This document shows positions 30,190 through 40,099 of a DNA stretch of 64,000 bases, piece after piece. Under the pieces are notes generated by a model that saw only the letters and a program-made list of their open reading frames with translations, did not search any database and had not been told where the DNA came from. The position numbers and the translations under genes were made by a program. The stretch is from Meconema thalassinum. Taxonomy: Eukaryota > Arthropoda > Insecta > Orthoptera > Tettigoniidae. The first letter of the stretch is position 1; each line of letters starts with the position of its first letter. Where the stretch lies: positions 233,749,297-233,813,296 of the forward strand of contig OX336396.1 in the NCBI GenBank assembly GCA_946902985.2. Reading direction: 5' to 3'.

Positions 30190-30863
30190 GAAGGATTGGC
30201 GCCGTAATTTCGTGGGGCACGATCAGCTCGATCAGCTCGATTAGCTCGATTGGCTCGATCAGCAAAACATTGGATTACCAAGTTATTGCAGTAAAATTGG
30301 CACCGCAATTTTGTGGAGTGCTCGAATAACATTGGATTACCAAGTTATCGATGTCAATGGGATTGTGAAGACTCAAATAAAGAGGTTGATTCTTTGTTAG
30401 ATGTCTTGGCCAATTGTAGAATTTGAGAGTGTGATTATATAGGGATTAAATGTTGTGTTGTATTAGGAAAATTACACTCAGAAAAGATCAGATCTTATAC
30501 AACTTGAGAGAGGTTAAATAGGCTGGAAACTTAGAAAAATCGCCTATGATCTGGAATCTTATTTTATTTGACCGGCTTATGACATGTTTCGTCATATTAA
30601 AGATAAAATTAAACTATTTGGATTGTAAATGTAAATTATTTGTGTTAGGATACTTTAAAATGAACCAAAGAAATTTGAACATGTGCTTGAGTTTATTTCA
30701 ACATGAAATGTCTACGAAGGTTAATTATAAGGTAATTATAAGTTAGATTTAAGACAGAAATTTGCTCAAACTTATATATGGTGGAAGATGTTGCTCAGAT
30801 GTTGTTATTTTGCTCTGTTTGATGTATGTCCCTAAAGCAGTTTATTCTTGAAATAATTTTGAA
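30190..30863 (+). promoter_or_regulatory. Leader of element 1 with candidate primer-binding region
   Basis: Just inside the 5' LTR is ATTGGCGCCGTAATTTCGTG (30195), beginning with the TGGCGCC-type start common to tRNA primer-binding sites. A tandem GATCAGCTC-like stretch follows (30219-30265). A second, diverged ATTGGCACCGCAATTTTGTG lies at 30296, and CATTGGATTACCAAGTTAT occurs twice (from 30268 and 30330). The primer-binding region therefore appears partly duplicated. I cannot name the primer tRNA. The rest of the leader has no gene. Confidence 0.5.
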
Positions 30864-32099
30864 ATGGCAGATGAAAGTCTGAGAATGATGTTGGAGGAGA
30901 TGTCTGCTAATTTGAAAGCTAGCATGAATAGCAGTATGAAGCAGATGATGGAGGAGAATTCTAGTAATATGTCTATTAGAATGGAGGAGAATGCTAGTAA
31001 CATGTCTGTTAGGCTGGATGAAAGCATGAAGGAGATGGAAGCTAGGAATGCTAGTCGAACAAAGCAGATGCTGGATGAAAATCTGAAAGTTCTTCAGACC
31101 AGTTCTGCAAATTTAGAAAATGATATGTCGCGTTTACAGATCAGTACCCAGGGAATCGAGAATGCTGTAAGTGACATTCATAAAGATGTTTCTGATGTTA
31201 AGACTGATGTTTCTAAGGTACAGAAAGATCTTACTATGTTGAATCTTGATGTTGCTAATGTTCGGGGTGATATTTCATGTGCTAGAGCTGAAGTAATTGT
31301 TGTTAGGAACGATGTTGCTACTATACAAGATAAAGTTGAAGAGGTTCAAAGAGAGATTATAAATGTCCGAACCGATGTGTCAAATGTTCAAGTAGACATT
31401 AATAACATTCATTCCGATGTAAATGAGATACAAAGCGATATAACTAAGATACAAGTAGAAGTTAACACTGTTTTTGTAGATATTGCTAAAGTTCAAACTG
31501 ATGTTAATAAAGTTAGAGAAGAAATTGAAACTTCAAAAACACTTTGTACTCGTAACATTAGTGCATTAACAACTAGGTTAGTTGACGAGTCTGTTAGGAC
31601 AACAGCTTCTTTAGCAGGTTTAAAGTATGATGTAGAGGTCATGAGAACCCAAGTATTAGATCATAATCGTTTACGTAAAGAAGATATCGAAGTAGATATT
31701 GCGGAAATGTTAACTGCAAATGTAACGGTGTGGAAAGATGAATGGAACAGGTCAAGTGGGGAACATGTAACTCAGATTCAGGAACGAATTGAAAGAAAAC
31801 TTGCCAGTACACAAGTAGACATTAATAATGAGGTAGTGCAAATTAGGAAGGACTTGAGTATGAGGATGGATTCGCTATCCGAAAAGCAGGTAGAGGATAG
31901 AACGAAAACAGGTCAGGACGTGCAAGCATTAAAATCCGCGTTAGAGGAACAGATTCATAAGGTTGTCTCTGATGTTAATGAAATTACGAGCAAACTTCAG
32001 AATTTGAAACTAGGAGAAGCCAGCATGATGGAAACCTATAAAGAAGAGTTAATCAGGAAAGTCATTACGGAAATCACGGATAAGGATCCAGAAGGCTAG
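30864..32099 (+). CDS. Gag of element 1, N-terminal coiled-coil part (411 aa)
   Basis: The frame opens MADESLRMMLEEMSANL and is almost wholly heptad- and 11-residue-patterned. Repeated turns of the type DV-x-x-V-x-x-D-I/V (for example VSDVKTDVSKVQKDL) run from about residue 90 to 230, giving a long parallel coiled-coil or fibre-like rod. There is no signal peptide, membrane segment or zinc finger. It ends at TAG (32097-32099), but the same frame stays open from 32100 to the start of the capsid frame at 32256. The two frames are thus one broken gag of about 799 codons. The minus-strand element at 40-53 kb has an equivalent coiled coil fused to its capsid region. Confidence 0.75.
   Translation: MADESLRMMLEEMSANLKASMNSSMKQMMEENSSNMSIRMEENASNMSVRLDESMKEMEARNASRTKQMLDENLKVLQTSSANLENDMSRLQISTQGIENAVSDIHKDVSDVKTDVSKVQKDLTMLNLDVANVRGDISCARAEVIVVRNDVATIQDKVEEVQREIINVRTDVSNVQVDINNIHSDVNEIQSDITKIQVEVNTVFVDIAKVQTDVNKVREEIETSKTLCTRNISALTTRLVDESVRTTASLAGLKYDVEVMRTQVLDHNRLRKEDIEVDIAEMLTANVTVWKDEWNRSSGEHVTQIQERIERKLASTQVDINNEVVQIRKDLSMRMDSLSEKQVEDRTKTGQDVQALKSALEEQIHKVVSDVNEITSKLQNLKLGEASMMETYKEELIRKVITEITDKDPEG
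32097..32099 (+). other. Single in-frame TAG splitting gag
   Basis: This is the only stop between the two Gag frames: the 52 codons from 32100 to 32255 are open in the same frame and rich in Asp, Glu and Arg. It could be a point mutation or a read-through site, and the sequence does not decide between them. Confidence 0.7.
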
Positions 32100-32255
32100 A
32101 CTGGTGACGATGATAGGAATTACGTCAGAAGATGTAACCTCGCTACAGAAGAAAGAAATATTAGTCCTGAGGAACGTATATCCAGATTCCGAGAAGAAGA
32201 TGAGGATAGGAATATTGAACCTGAATGGAGATATCGAGATAGTGGGAAGAATTAC

Positions 32256-33260
32256 ATGGATTCATATCCGAGAAATGTGACAGTCATCAGGAACATCGAG
32301 GACAAACCTCAAAAATTTAGCAATACTGATAGTCTAACACCGATAGAATATATCCGGAACCTGAAAGACTATTTCATTGAAGCTCACATTCCCAGAGAAA
32401 GAGAGATGAGGATAGTGGAGAGATTTCTAGCTGGAGGACCCCTTGAATGGTTCAGAGCATTTCGCTATACGTTCAGTAATTTTGACGAATTTGCAGAGGC
32501 ACTGATAAAACGATTCTGGTCCATCGAAGCGCAGAATTCATTAAGAGCTGAGGTATACTCAAGGAAGTATTCAGGTACTCTTCCAACACGGTACGCTGAT
32601 TTCTTCACGAGCCAATTATCACGCTTGAGATTTTTGCAACCCCCATTGTCAACAGAGCAGTTGATAGATGCGATTTCTCGTATGCTGCCTGTGGAGGTGA
32701 GAAGACTCATCATATCGTCAAACATCAGGGATTTGACCAGTATGGACGAATTGTTGAGAAGGCTTGACTACACGAGTCCGATGCCAAATGTGGTACAAAA
32801 AGGTCAGGGGCACGAATTTAAAGACATCAATACTGTCTATATGGATCAAGTTCAGCAAACTGACAAGCCCAATGAAGAGAAAACTGAAAATGTAGGTCCT
32901 CACAGGAACCATCACTTTCGCAACCACAGATCGCAAGGTTACCGTCCATATCAGCAAAGAAGAGGCTGGAATAATAATAGAGGAAACTACAACAACGGAA
33001 GAGGTAGATACTACAATAACCAGGGCTACAATAGGAATTACAATAGAAACTACCAGAATCAAAATCAGAATTCTCAAAGTCAGGTTATGACACCCGACAA
33101 ATATCAGGAAAGAGAGAAAGAAAGTCAGCAGTATCTTAAGGAATTACGGGAGAAGGAAGCTGAAAACCAAAAGAAAAGACAGGATGTAGTGATCGATCCT
33201 GGTCCTTCTACAAGTCAGCAGAACTTTGAAAATAGGAATACTGGACAGAATAGAAAGTAG
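32256..33260 (+). CDS. Gag of element 1, capsid-like part and basic tail (334 aa)
   Basis: Residues 1-180 are a Ty3/Gypsy capsid-type region. They include KFSNTDSLTPIEYIRNLKDY, then GGPLEWFRAFRYTF, DEFAEALIKRFW and LPTRYADFF, each aligning with the Gag at 46911-48875. Residues 215-275 form an Arg/Asn/Tyr/Gly-rich tail (RGRYYNNQGYNRNYNRNYQN) that likely binds nucleic acid, taking the place of the CCHC knuckle that is absent. A charged Glu/Lys/Gln segment and a short tail end the protein. It is in frame with the coiled-coil part. No Pol follows: the stop is 188 bp before the 3' LTR. Confidence 0.85.
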   Translation: MDSYPRNVTVIRNIEDKPQKFSNTDSLTPIEYIRNLKDYFIEAHIPREREMRIVERFLAGGPLEWFRAFRYTFSNFDEFAEALIKRFWSIEAQNSLRAEVYSRKYSGTLPTRYADFFTSQLSRLRFLQPPLSTEQLIDAISRMLPVEVRRLIISSNIRDLTSMDELLRRLDYTSPMPNVVQKGQGHEFKDINTVYMDQVQQTDKPNEEKTENVGPHRNHHFRNHRSQGYRPYQQRRGWNNNRGNYNNGRGRYYNNQGYNRNYNRNYQNQNQNSQSQVMTPDKYQEREKESQQYLKELREKEAENQKKRQDVVIDPGPSTSQQNFENRNTGQNRK

Positions 33261-33434
33261 AGAGGAGAGAATGCATTAGCCACACACAAATCAGAGTAGA
33301 AGAGACTTATGATTAAGGAACATAGAGGAAATATCATACAAGAGTAAGCCAATGATAATTCAATTTCGTGTTCAAGTGAATTGAGATATTTATAACACAG
33401 AGTTTAAAAACAATTTGCAACTGTTTTTAAAACG

Positions 33435-33448
33435 TGGTGAAGGGAGAA
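33435..33448 (+). other. Candidate polypurine tract of element 1
   Basis: GGTGAAGGGAGAA lies immediately before the TG that begins the 3' LTR, the position expected for the plus-strand primer of reverse transcription. Confidence 0.6.
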
Positions 33449-36400
33449 TGCCCCCCGTAAATTGAATTATATTGAGACCACGGTGGCTGTATTGGAAAAT
33501 GTGAAGAAAGTTATGGCTGTCATAGTTGTGACGTGGATATTCATAACGTAGGCACGGATGACGCAGACTTCATGCAAGTAGGCTGCTTGAGCTGAGATTC
33601 TTGGTGACGTCATGATTTTGTTCGAGAAAGATCTCAGATTTACGACGCAGTCGCAGGGAAACAAGGAATTGTGCTGAGGAAGAAGTTACGCGATTGGAGG
33701 AAATGCTCAAACCAATGAACGATAGTTAGGAGGGAGACGGAGATTACTGAAACTATCATATTTAATTACTTTTGGAATGCAGAATTGTGGAAAACTATTT
33801 TCAGTTATGGCATTGATTTGGAATTTTGAAGAAATTATTTTTGAGTTTTTGAAATTTGAAAATCCGTCAAGTATTGCCAAAGTTAGAACTTCTAGCTATG
33901 ACGGAGAAACAAGCTATGGAAGGGATGGATACGCCCCTTAAGAAGTTGATAAAAGGTCTTGCACAGCGAAGAGGAGCTCTCATATCTCATGTGTCTGATA
34001 CCGGAGATATATTTCTGATGTTATAGTCGTTTTCGAGTGAATAAGTGAAACAAGTCGTCTTTAGCGTGTGGTAAAGCCAACCGCATCGAACGAGCTTCGA
34101 GCGTGCCGCAGTTCCATTTTACGGTAGTTGAAAACTAGGCGAAGTTGAAACGCACACATTTTCAAGTCTACAAGATAATATATCACGAGTTGACTAATGC
34201 CTTTAAGCTAATTCGATTGTGCAGTACTATATTAAAGTGTGTAGAAAGGTTGAACATTTTCAAGATTATAATTTAGAAGATATTGGCATTTTAACACGGC
34301 AGACAAAAGTGATTTTCTCGCCGCCTGAGAAGCACTTTTAAAATATCACATTGTACGCTACGGCTGACACTGGTATTGCAACCGTGCTACTGCATATTGC
34401 TTTTGATAATATAACGCTGCATTCTAACATGGAACAATATAATATGGCAATTCTTTCAACTATTATAACGGAAGTGGAGATGGAAGACTAAAGACTTCAA
34501 TGCAATTGGGACATATATCGATGGAGTGAATTAGCAGCATGGAACTTCGCTAATCGTCTTTCTACAAAAGCGAGCATGTAGTGAACATCCAACTACACTC
34601 ATGCATCGTAGTCCAACGCTGAATTATTTCAAATGGCAGTGGAAACATATTCATACTCCACAAATATGAATATTTCTACGGAAATAACTGCAATAAACTT
34701 CATGGCGAATTACTACCAGAACTTCAGGGAACTATCAAGAGAGGCCAGGGTGGACCCGGCTCGCAAAGAAGAGTTTTGCCAGAAGGATGTCTATTGTATA
34801 CACGGAGCAGTGCAATTTCCGGAGGAGGAAGCAGTTCTATTCTCCGAGGGCGCTGATTCCAGGTTCGTGGACGGAGCACATCTTTTTGGTGAAATGGAAC
34901 CATCACCAGTCTTCTTTGGAAGATTTTCCTCTGGAACGTCAATCAACAGATAAGGTAGTCGTGAACGTGTCTTGTTTTATTTGAGCCATTTAGCGATGTC
35001 TGAGCAACCATTTTCCCCATATTTTTGTCCTATATATATTTTGCCCCATTTTCTTGCTTGATATTCTGTACTCAGTACACTTCGATGATTTATGCCTTTT
35101 TCTACGATTTATTAAGACATTGTTATGTCAGTGGCATATTTAAATAATTTTGGATCAGTTGAGACTGAAAATTAATTTTCTTTCAGTAATTTGCATATTT
35201 TTGTAGTCACGATTTGACTGTAAAGTTAATGATTTTCTATGGCAGATTTGAATTCAGACAGCGTGTCATTTTATTAAAGTAATTCTATTCAGTAAATTAC
35301 TTTGACCAATTTTCTGTCATCCTCAAGAAAGAAGAATAATTAAAAGATTTTTGAGCGTTAAAATCTATTTCTGTATCGACGATCTTGGAAATACTAGTCG
35401 TTTTATGAACACGATTGCAACATAGACATTTATCGTCAGTTCTGAAATTACCATTGCATTACAGACAATTTTATGTAATATGAACATTGATTACAATTTT
35501 TTTTGAATACACTATAGTAATGAACTTTTGATAGGAATTTTTCTCAATACTAGATTGGAACAATAATGTTTGCATTCCACAGTCTAATTGTATTCTATTC
35601 GACTATTATGCAGTTTAGATGAACTTTGTTTGAAGATAGTATTTTTATACTATATTACTTAGGAGATATTAATCTCAATTTTGATAGACCAGAAAGGCGT
35701 GTATAATCGTATTTGCTATTAAATTTATTTGTGATTGGCAAATTTTTACTTCATATCGATTCATGAATGAAACCCACGAAGGTTAAATAAATAACAGATT
35801 TGAAACAATTAATGAATATAAGAATTTTTGAAGTGGAACTATGGATGTATAATCGTTAGTTCAGTGGACATGTAAAAGTCGCTGATGAATAATGCCCTTG
35901 AATAAGTGAAGGAGATTCCCACAGTAATATTAATGATGTTGATGAGATTATAAGTGGAGGTTTTGTGTATGGATTATGGAAGATTTTTATGCCATATATA
36001 TTGGAATATATGATGAATTCTGGGCCTATTTTATGCAATTTGTGCATTTGGAGCGAAGTATTTTTCCGCTGAGTTTATTGTCCAGGTCCTTTGAAAATTA
36101 ATCATGTGAAATTACTGTTAAAATTAACAAGAGTGTTAAATAATTTGAGATAACGATTTTGAATGGAGGTTACCGTCACTAATAATAATAATAATAATTA
36201 TTAAAACTTATTAAACCTGGATTTATAACACTTAAATATAACTAACCTTCATTGGTCGATTATATTAACCTGATTTGAGTAATTATCAACCGGATAAACG
36301 TGTGGTTTAATGTATTTCTAAAATAAATAAATAAATAAATATAAATATTGTAAATAAATTATGTAATTATCTTTAATAATAATTGGAAATGAAAGGAATT

Positions 36401-37386
36401 AAGAGAGGCGTGTATAGATTTTTCAATTGTCATTTGACAATATTATAAACAATGTGTAATTGTTATAAACAATTAATGAGCATTTGTTATAAACATTAAG
36501 AGTTTTGTTAATATACTCTAAAGAACGCTAATTATACATGTGGATTATACCATTAAACAAGTTTTGGGATTATTAGAGTAATCCAGTAACATGTGAATGA
36601 AGCATTTAAAAGATTTGCGTGATAACATTTGAGTTGAGTTGAGGACATTTAAAGCGTTTGAAAGGGAGCTAAGCTCTGAGGTTACGAGCATATGCTAGCA
36701 CTGGCCGAACAGGTGGGCCCGTTTGACGACGTGGGCATGCGACATAATGTAGGGTGGATCGCAGCTGGCCTGACAACTGTATGTTAGAGGCCAAGGCCGA
36801 CTACATAACAGGCTTGCAGTTATAAATAAAGTGTGATGTTTATGAAAGAGGAAAACAATTGCTACGTGTCTTGTCCCAATTCCCTCATCCATTCCAAGTG
36901 TATTACTATTATTACGTTCTTTATAAGCAAGTGAAAGATAAAATTTTGTATGTAACGTCTACCAGTCCTACAGGAGGACATGATTATATTGATAATGGCT
37001 TCTGATTGCCACGTGTATTTTGTTGAGTTTTTGTTAAAGTCATTCCCTTTTAGTGAAATAAATTATTGTACAGTTTAAAGTTTCTTGTCTTCGTCTTGGT
37101 TCATTTTAAATATCATGGTGGAGGTTATTGTGTGGGCATACTTTAAGTGATCCAGTTGGCAACCCATTCCCGGGATTAATTTGAAGAGGTAAGTAAAGGT
37201 AAGTATGAACCCCCGTATATTTTGGTGTGTTCCACAATAATTTTCTTGTTAACTGCTGTGCTCTAATCTCGATAGTATCTGTCAGTGCCATTTTCATTGA
37301 TGTAGCTGTGCCGGTGCGTTTGATTATTGGCAATCCGATTGAGGGGGCGGATATCTGACAGCCTACTATCCGGATTTACGGGGACA
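33449..37386 (+). repeat. 3' LTR of element 1 (3,938 bp)
   Basis: Same termini and order of parts as the 5' LTR. The size difference comes mainly from an extra stretch of about 30 bp near 37210-37240, an extra TTG near 35121 and two extra AAAT units near 36325-36340. Confidence 0.9.
34633..34953 (+). CDS. 106-codon frame inside the 3' LTR, copy of the 27.5-kb frame
   Basis: It has the same length and sequence as the frame in the 5' LTR except for two amino-acid changes (Phe for Ile in EEICQK, Val for Glu in SRFEDG) and a few silent ones. No recognised domain. Confidence 0.3.
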   Translation: MAVETYSYSTNMNISTEITAINFMANYYQNFRELSREARVDPARKEEFCQKDVYCIHGAVQFPEEEAVLFSEGADSRFVDGAHLFGEMEPSPVFFGRFSSGTSINR

Positions 37387-37640
37387 GTACCTTCTTCAAG
37401 GCCACGGCCGCCTCCTTCCGTCTTCCCTGCCTATCCATCCTCACCATCCCTTACCTTCCCTCATGAGGCCCCTGGTCGCTTTGCAGGTGAGGGCGCCTGG
37501 GCGAGGTGCCAATCACACCTCACCAGTTGTATCCACTCCGATTAGATGTTCCCAGCTCTAGGACACTGCCCGTTGAGGCGGTAATGGTGAGTTCCCTCGC
37601 TGAGTCCGTGGGTTCCACCAACCTGGAGGGTAAACGACTA

Positions 37641-37641
37641 A

Positions 37642-37707
<66 letters not shown>

Positions 37708-37900
37708 TAGTTAATTATTTAGTTCATTAATTAATCAATTTTTTTTGTTTGTTTCTTTCTTTCTTTCATTCTTTATTTCTTTATTTATTTTTTCATATTT
37801 TTATTTTTGTCATTTATTAATTAATTAGTTTATTTAGTTATTAATTGATTAATAACTTATTTATTTAATTATTTATTCACGTATTTATTTATTTATTTAT
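37641..37900. repeat. (AAT)n tail and AT-rich simple repeats
   Basis: About twenty AAT units (37641-37706) end SINE family A. TTAA-, TTTC- and TTTA-rich DNA follows, resembling the stretch at 25.7-26.06 kb on the other side of the SINE. Confidence 0.85.
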
Positions 37901-38613
37901 TGTGCTAACATCACTGAAATAAAAATAATACTTAAAAATAAATGAAATAATATTCCAAATGAAATGAGAAATATGCCAGTGACATAGTTTGCTGCATCTT
38001 GAAAACGAATTATTTCGTTAACTCGTTACTGTTAGAAGTAACTGTTACTAGTAACGGCGTTAAAAGTAACTCATTCCTGGTAGAAACATTTGTTTGGATA
38101 CATTCTAAACCAACAACAAGACGTACATATTTTTAAAGCACATTTTTGCTCCTTTTGGGGATCAATATTATTGTCTCATCTTCGAAATACTTCTAACATT
38201 CATTCTATTTCACTCCACCCCCATTCCCAGCGACGCCACTGCCTGTATTGCATTATTTACAATCCACTTGTCCGTGTCAGGAGTATGGGAAAGTGGTTGC
38301 CCTGCTCACTTAGCGGTGATGACACACTGTCAGGATGAACTGCGGAGGCTACGCGAGATCTAATTACGTCACTGCACAAAATAGGCGCAGGTAATGAAAC
38401 AGTCTTCTCCCACTCCCTCTACAACTACAGGTAGATGAGTTTAATTAATTTTAGATGTTAATATGCGTGACATAAGTATAGCTTCACTCGGGGTTGGTAC
38501 AGGTGTAATCATATAGTTCCCATATAGCCCAACACAAGTTACAATAGCATATACTGTAAGGACGTGCCTTGCCCTCACTCCCTCATGTTTTACAAGACTG
38601 AAACTAAATGGTA
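37901..38613. other. Unassigned DNA
   Basis: No transposon end, gene or RNA recognised. A short Ct-repeat-like stretch of TAACTCGTTACTGTTAGAAG and AGTAACTGTTACTAGTAACG (about 38017-38075) is rich in GTTAC/GTAAC motifs. The 82-codon frame at 38090-38338 has no motif. Confidence 0.45.
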
Positions 38614-39616
38614 TTTTTGGCCTATTTTAAATTTGAAAAAAAAAATGGCTCATGAGATCACCTTTTGTCCGTGTGTGTGTGTATGTGTGTGTGTGTGAGG
38701 AGTGTGTGTGTGTGTGTGTCCCACTCTAATAACTTTTAAACGGCTGGGGCGATTTCAATGAAACTCGGTTAGTTCATAGCACTATTCCGGACGACCCCGA
38801 CCGTGCCCTTCAAATTTTGCTGCGTCTCACCAATCCAACATGGCGGATGTGCGAAATATTTCACCAGCATTCAATATCTCCGAAACTATTCCCGAAACCT
38901 CCCTGGAATTTTGTACGGTGATAAAGGGATCTACTAGAAGTTCACCTATGTGACTTTTGAAAAACTGGTAACTACAAAACCAACATGGCGGCCACGCGAA
39001 TTTGCGACTTTTAAATAGACGTTTCTCGCGATTTAACCAACCAAACGCAATAAAACATGGTACAGTATATGTTTATACACATTGTAATGCACCGACATCT
39101 AACTTGGTTCAATTGTTTACATAACCACAAGATGGCGGATGTGCGAAATATATCACCGGCATTCTATATCTCTGAAACTATTAGCGGTATCTCCCTGAAA
39201 TGTTTTAGGGAGATAAAGGGCCATACTGGAAGTTCATCTATCAGACTTTCAAAAACCGGTTAATTACAAAACGAACATGGCGGCCAAGCGAATTTGAAAA
39301 ATTAAATAGACCTTTCTCGCGATTTAATGTTCCAACCGCAATGAACTTTGGAACAGGAAATGTTTATAACATTGTAATACGCTGGTATCTAATTTAGTTC
39401 AAATGTTTACATAACCTCAAGATGGCGGCTTTGCGAATTTTAAAATTAAGTTTTTATTTCTTGAGTCGTAATCATGCGAACGATGTGAAAGTTTGAATAA
39501 AGATCCTTCGCAATAATTTTCCTTTAATGGTACATGACGCTATGGCCTATACATTTAACAATCCAACATGGCGACCATCCGAAATATTTAGACGGTTCTG
39601 AATATCTACGAATCTA

Positions 39617-39950
39617 TTGAAAATGAAAATCCACAGCCTGCTTCCAGTCTCCGACTGGGTCAGGAATGTAATGAATGAAGCCCCCATCTAGCGGCGAGGA
39701 TATGAACTGTGCCGGCTGCCGAGGCCTGACGCACTCCTTCGGGGCAATGATTAAATGAATGACAAATGAAATGAAATGGTAGTGGAGAATGTTGCTGGAA
39801 TGAAATTTTGACAGGGAAAACCGGAGTACCCGGAGAAAAACCCGTCTGCCTCCGTTTTGTCCAGCACAGATCGCACATGGAGTGACCGGGATTTGAACCA
39901 CGGACCCAGCGGTGAGAGGCTGGCGTGCTGCCGCCTAAGCCACGGAGGCT
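39617..39950 (-). repeat. tRNA-derived SINE, family B (copy 2), complete
   Basis: It is flanked by the perfect 14-bp target duplication TATCTACGAATCTA (39603-39616 and 39951-39964). On the minus strand the head AGCCTCCGTGGCTTAGGCGG and B-box GGTTCAAATCCCGG lead into the same body as the copy at 20.8 kb, ending GCAGGCTGTGGATTTTCATT. Confidence 0.9.
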
Positions 39951-40099
39951 TATCTACGAATCTAATATAGCAATCAAACTGATTTTTTTAAATGTTCATA
40001 GGGGCTATGAACTTAAGTTCACCTATAAGACTTTAAATAACCAGGTGATCACAAATCCAACATGGCGGTGACTCGAAATATAAATATTCATATGGACGT

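Larger units (their letters stand above)
26290..37386 (+). mobile_element. LTR element 1: Gag-only retrotransposon with 3.9-kb LTRs
   Basis: Direct terminal repeats 26290-30189 and 33449-37386 begin TGCCCCCGTAAAT (TGCCCCCCGTAAAT in the right copy) and end ATTTACGGGGACA. These termini are near-perfect inverted repeats of each other. The flanks carry a 4-bp duplication GTAC (26286-26289 and 37387-37390). The internal 3.26 kb holds a leader, one long gag reading frame broken by a single TAG, and a purine-rich tract before the right LTR. No protease, RT, RNase H or integrase sequence is present. The LTRs are nearly identical (I counted about 15-20 substitutions plus a few indels by eye), so the insertion is recent. 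It must depend on another element's Pol. Confidence 0.85.
26061..37640 (+). repeat. tRNA-derived SINE, family A, split by LTR element 1
   Basis: The left part (26061-26289) begins with a tRNA-like head: an A-box-like TAGCGTAGCGGTCAGC and a perfect B-box in CTGGGTTCGATTCCCGGC. The body then runs to GCCGGGATGGTAC. The right part (37387-37640) continues with GTACCTTCTTCAAGGCCACG and ends in an AAT microsatellite tail. Joining the halves across one GTAC restores an unbroken SINE of about 475 bp, showing that the LTR element inserted here. Confidence 0.8.

Noticed and set aside
37327..37545. Pro-rich plus-strand frame as a gene
   Set aside because: It crosses the LTR boundary into SINE family A and has no domain.
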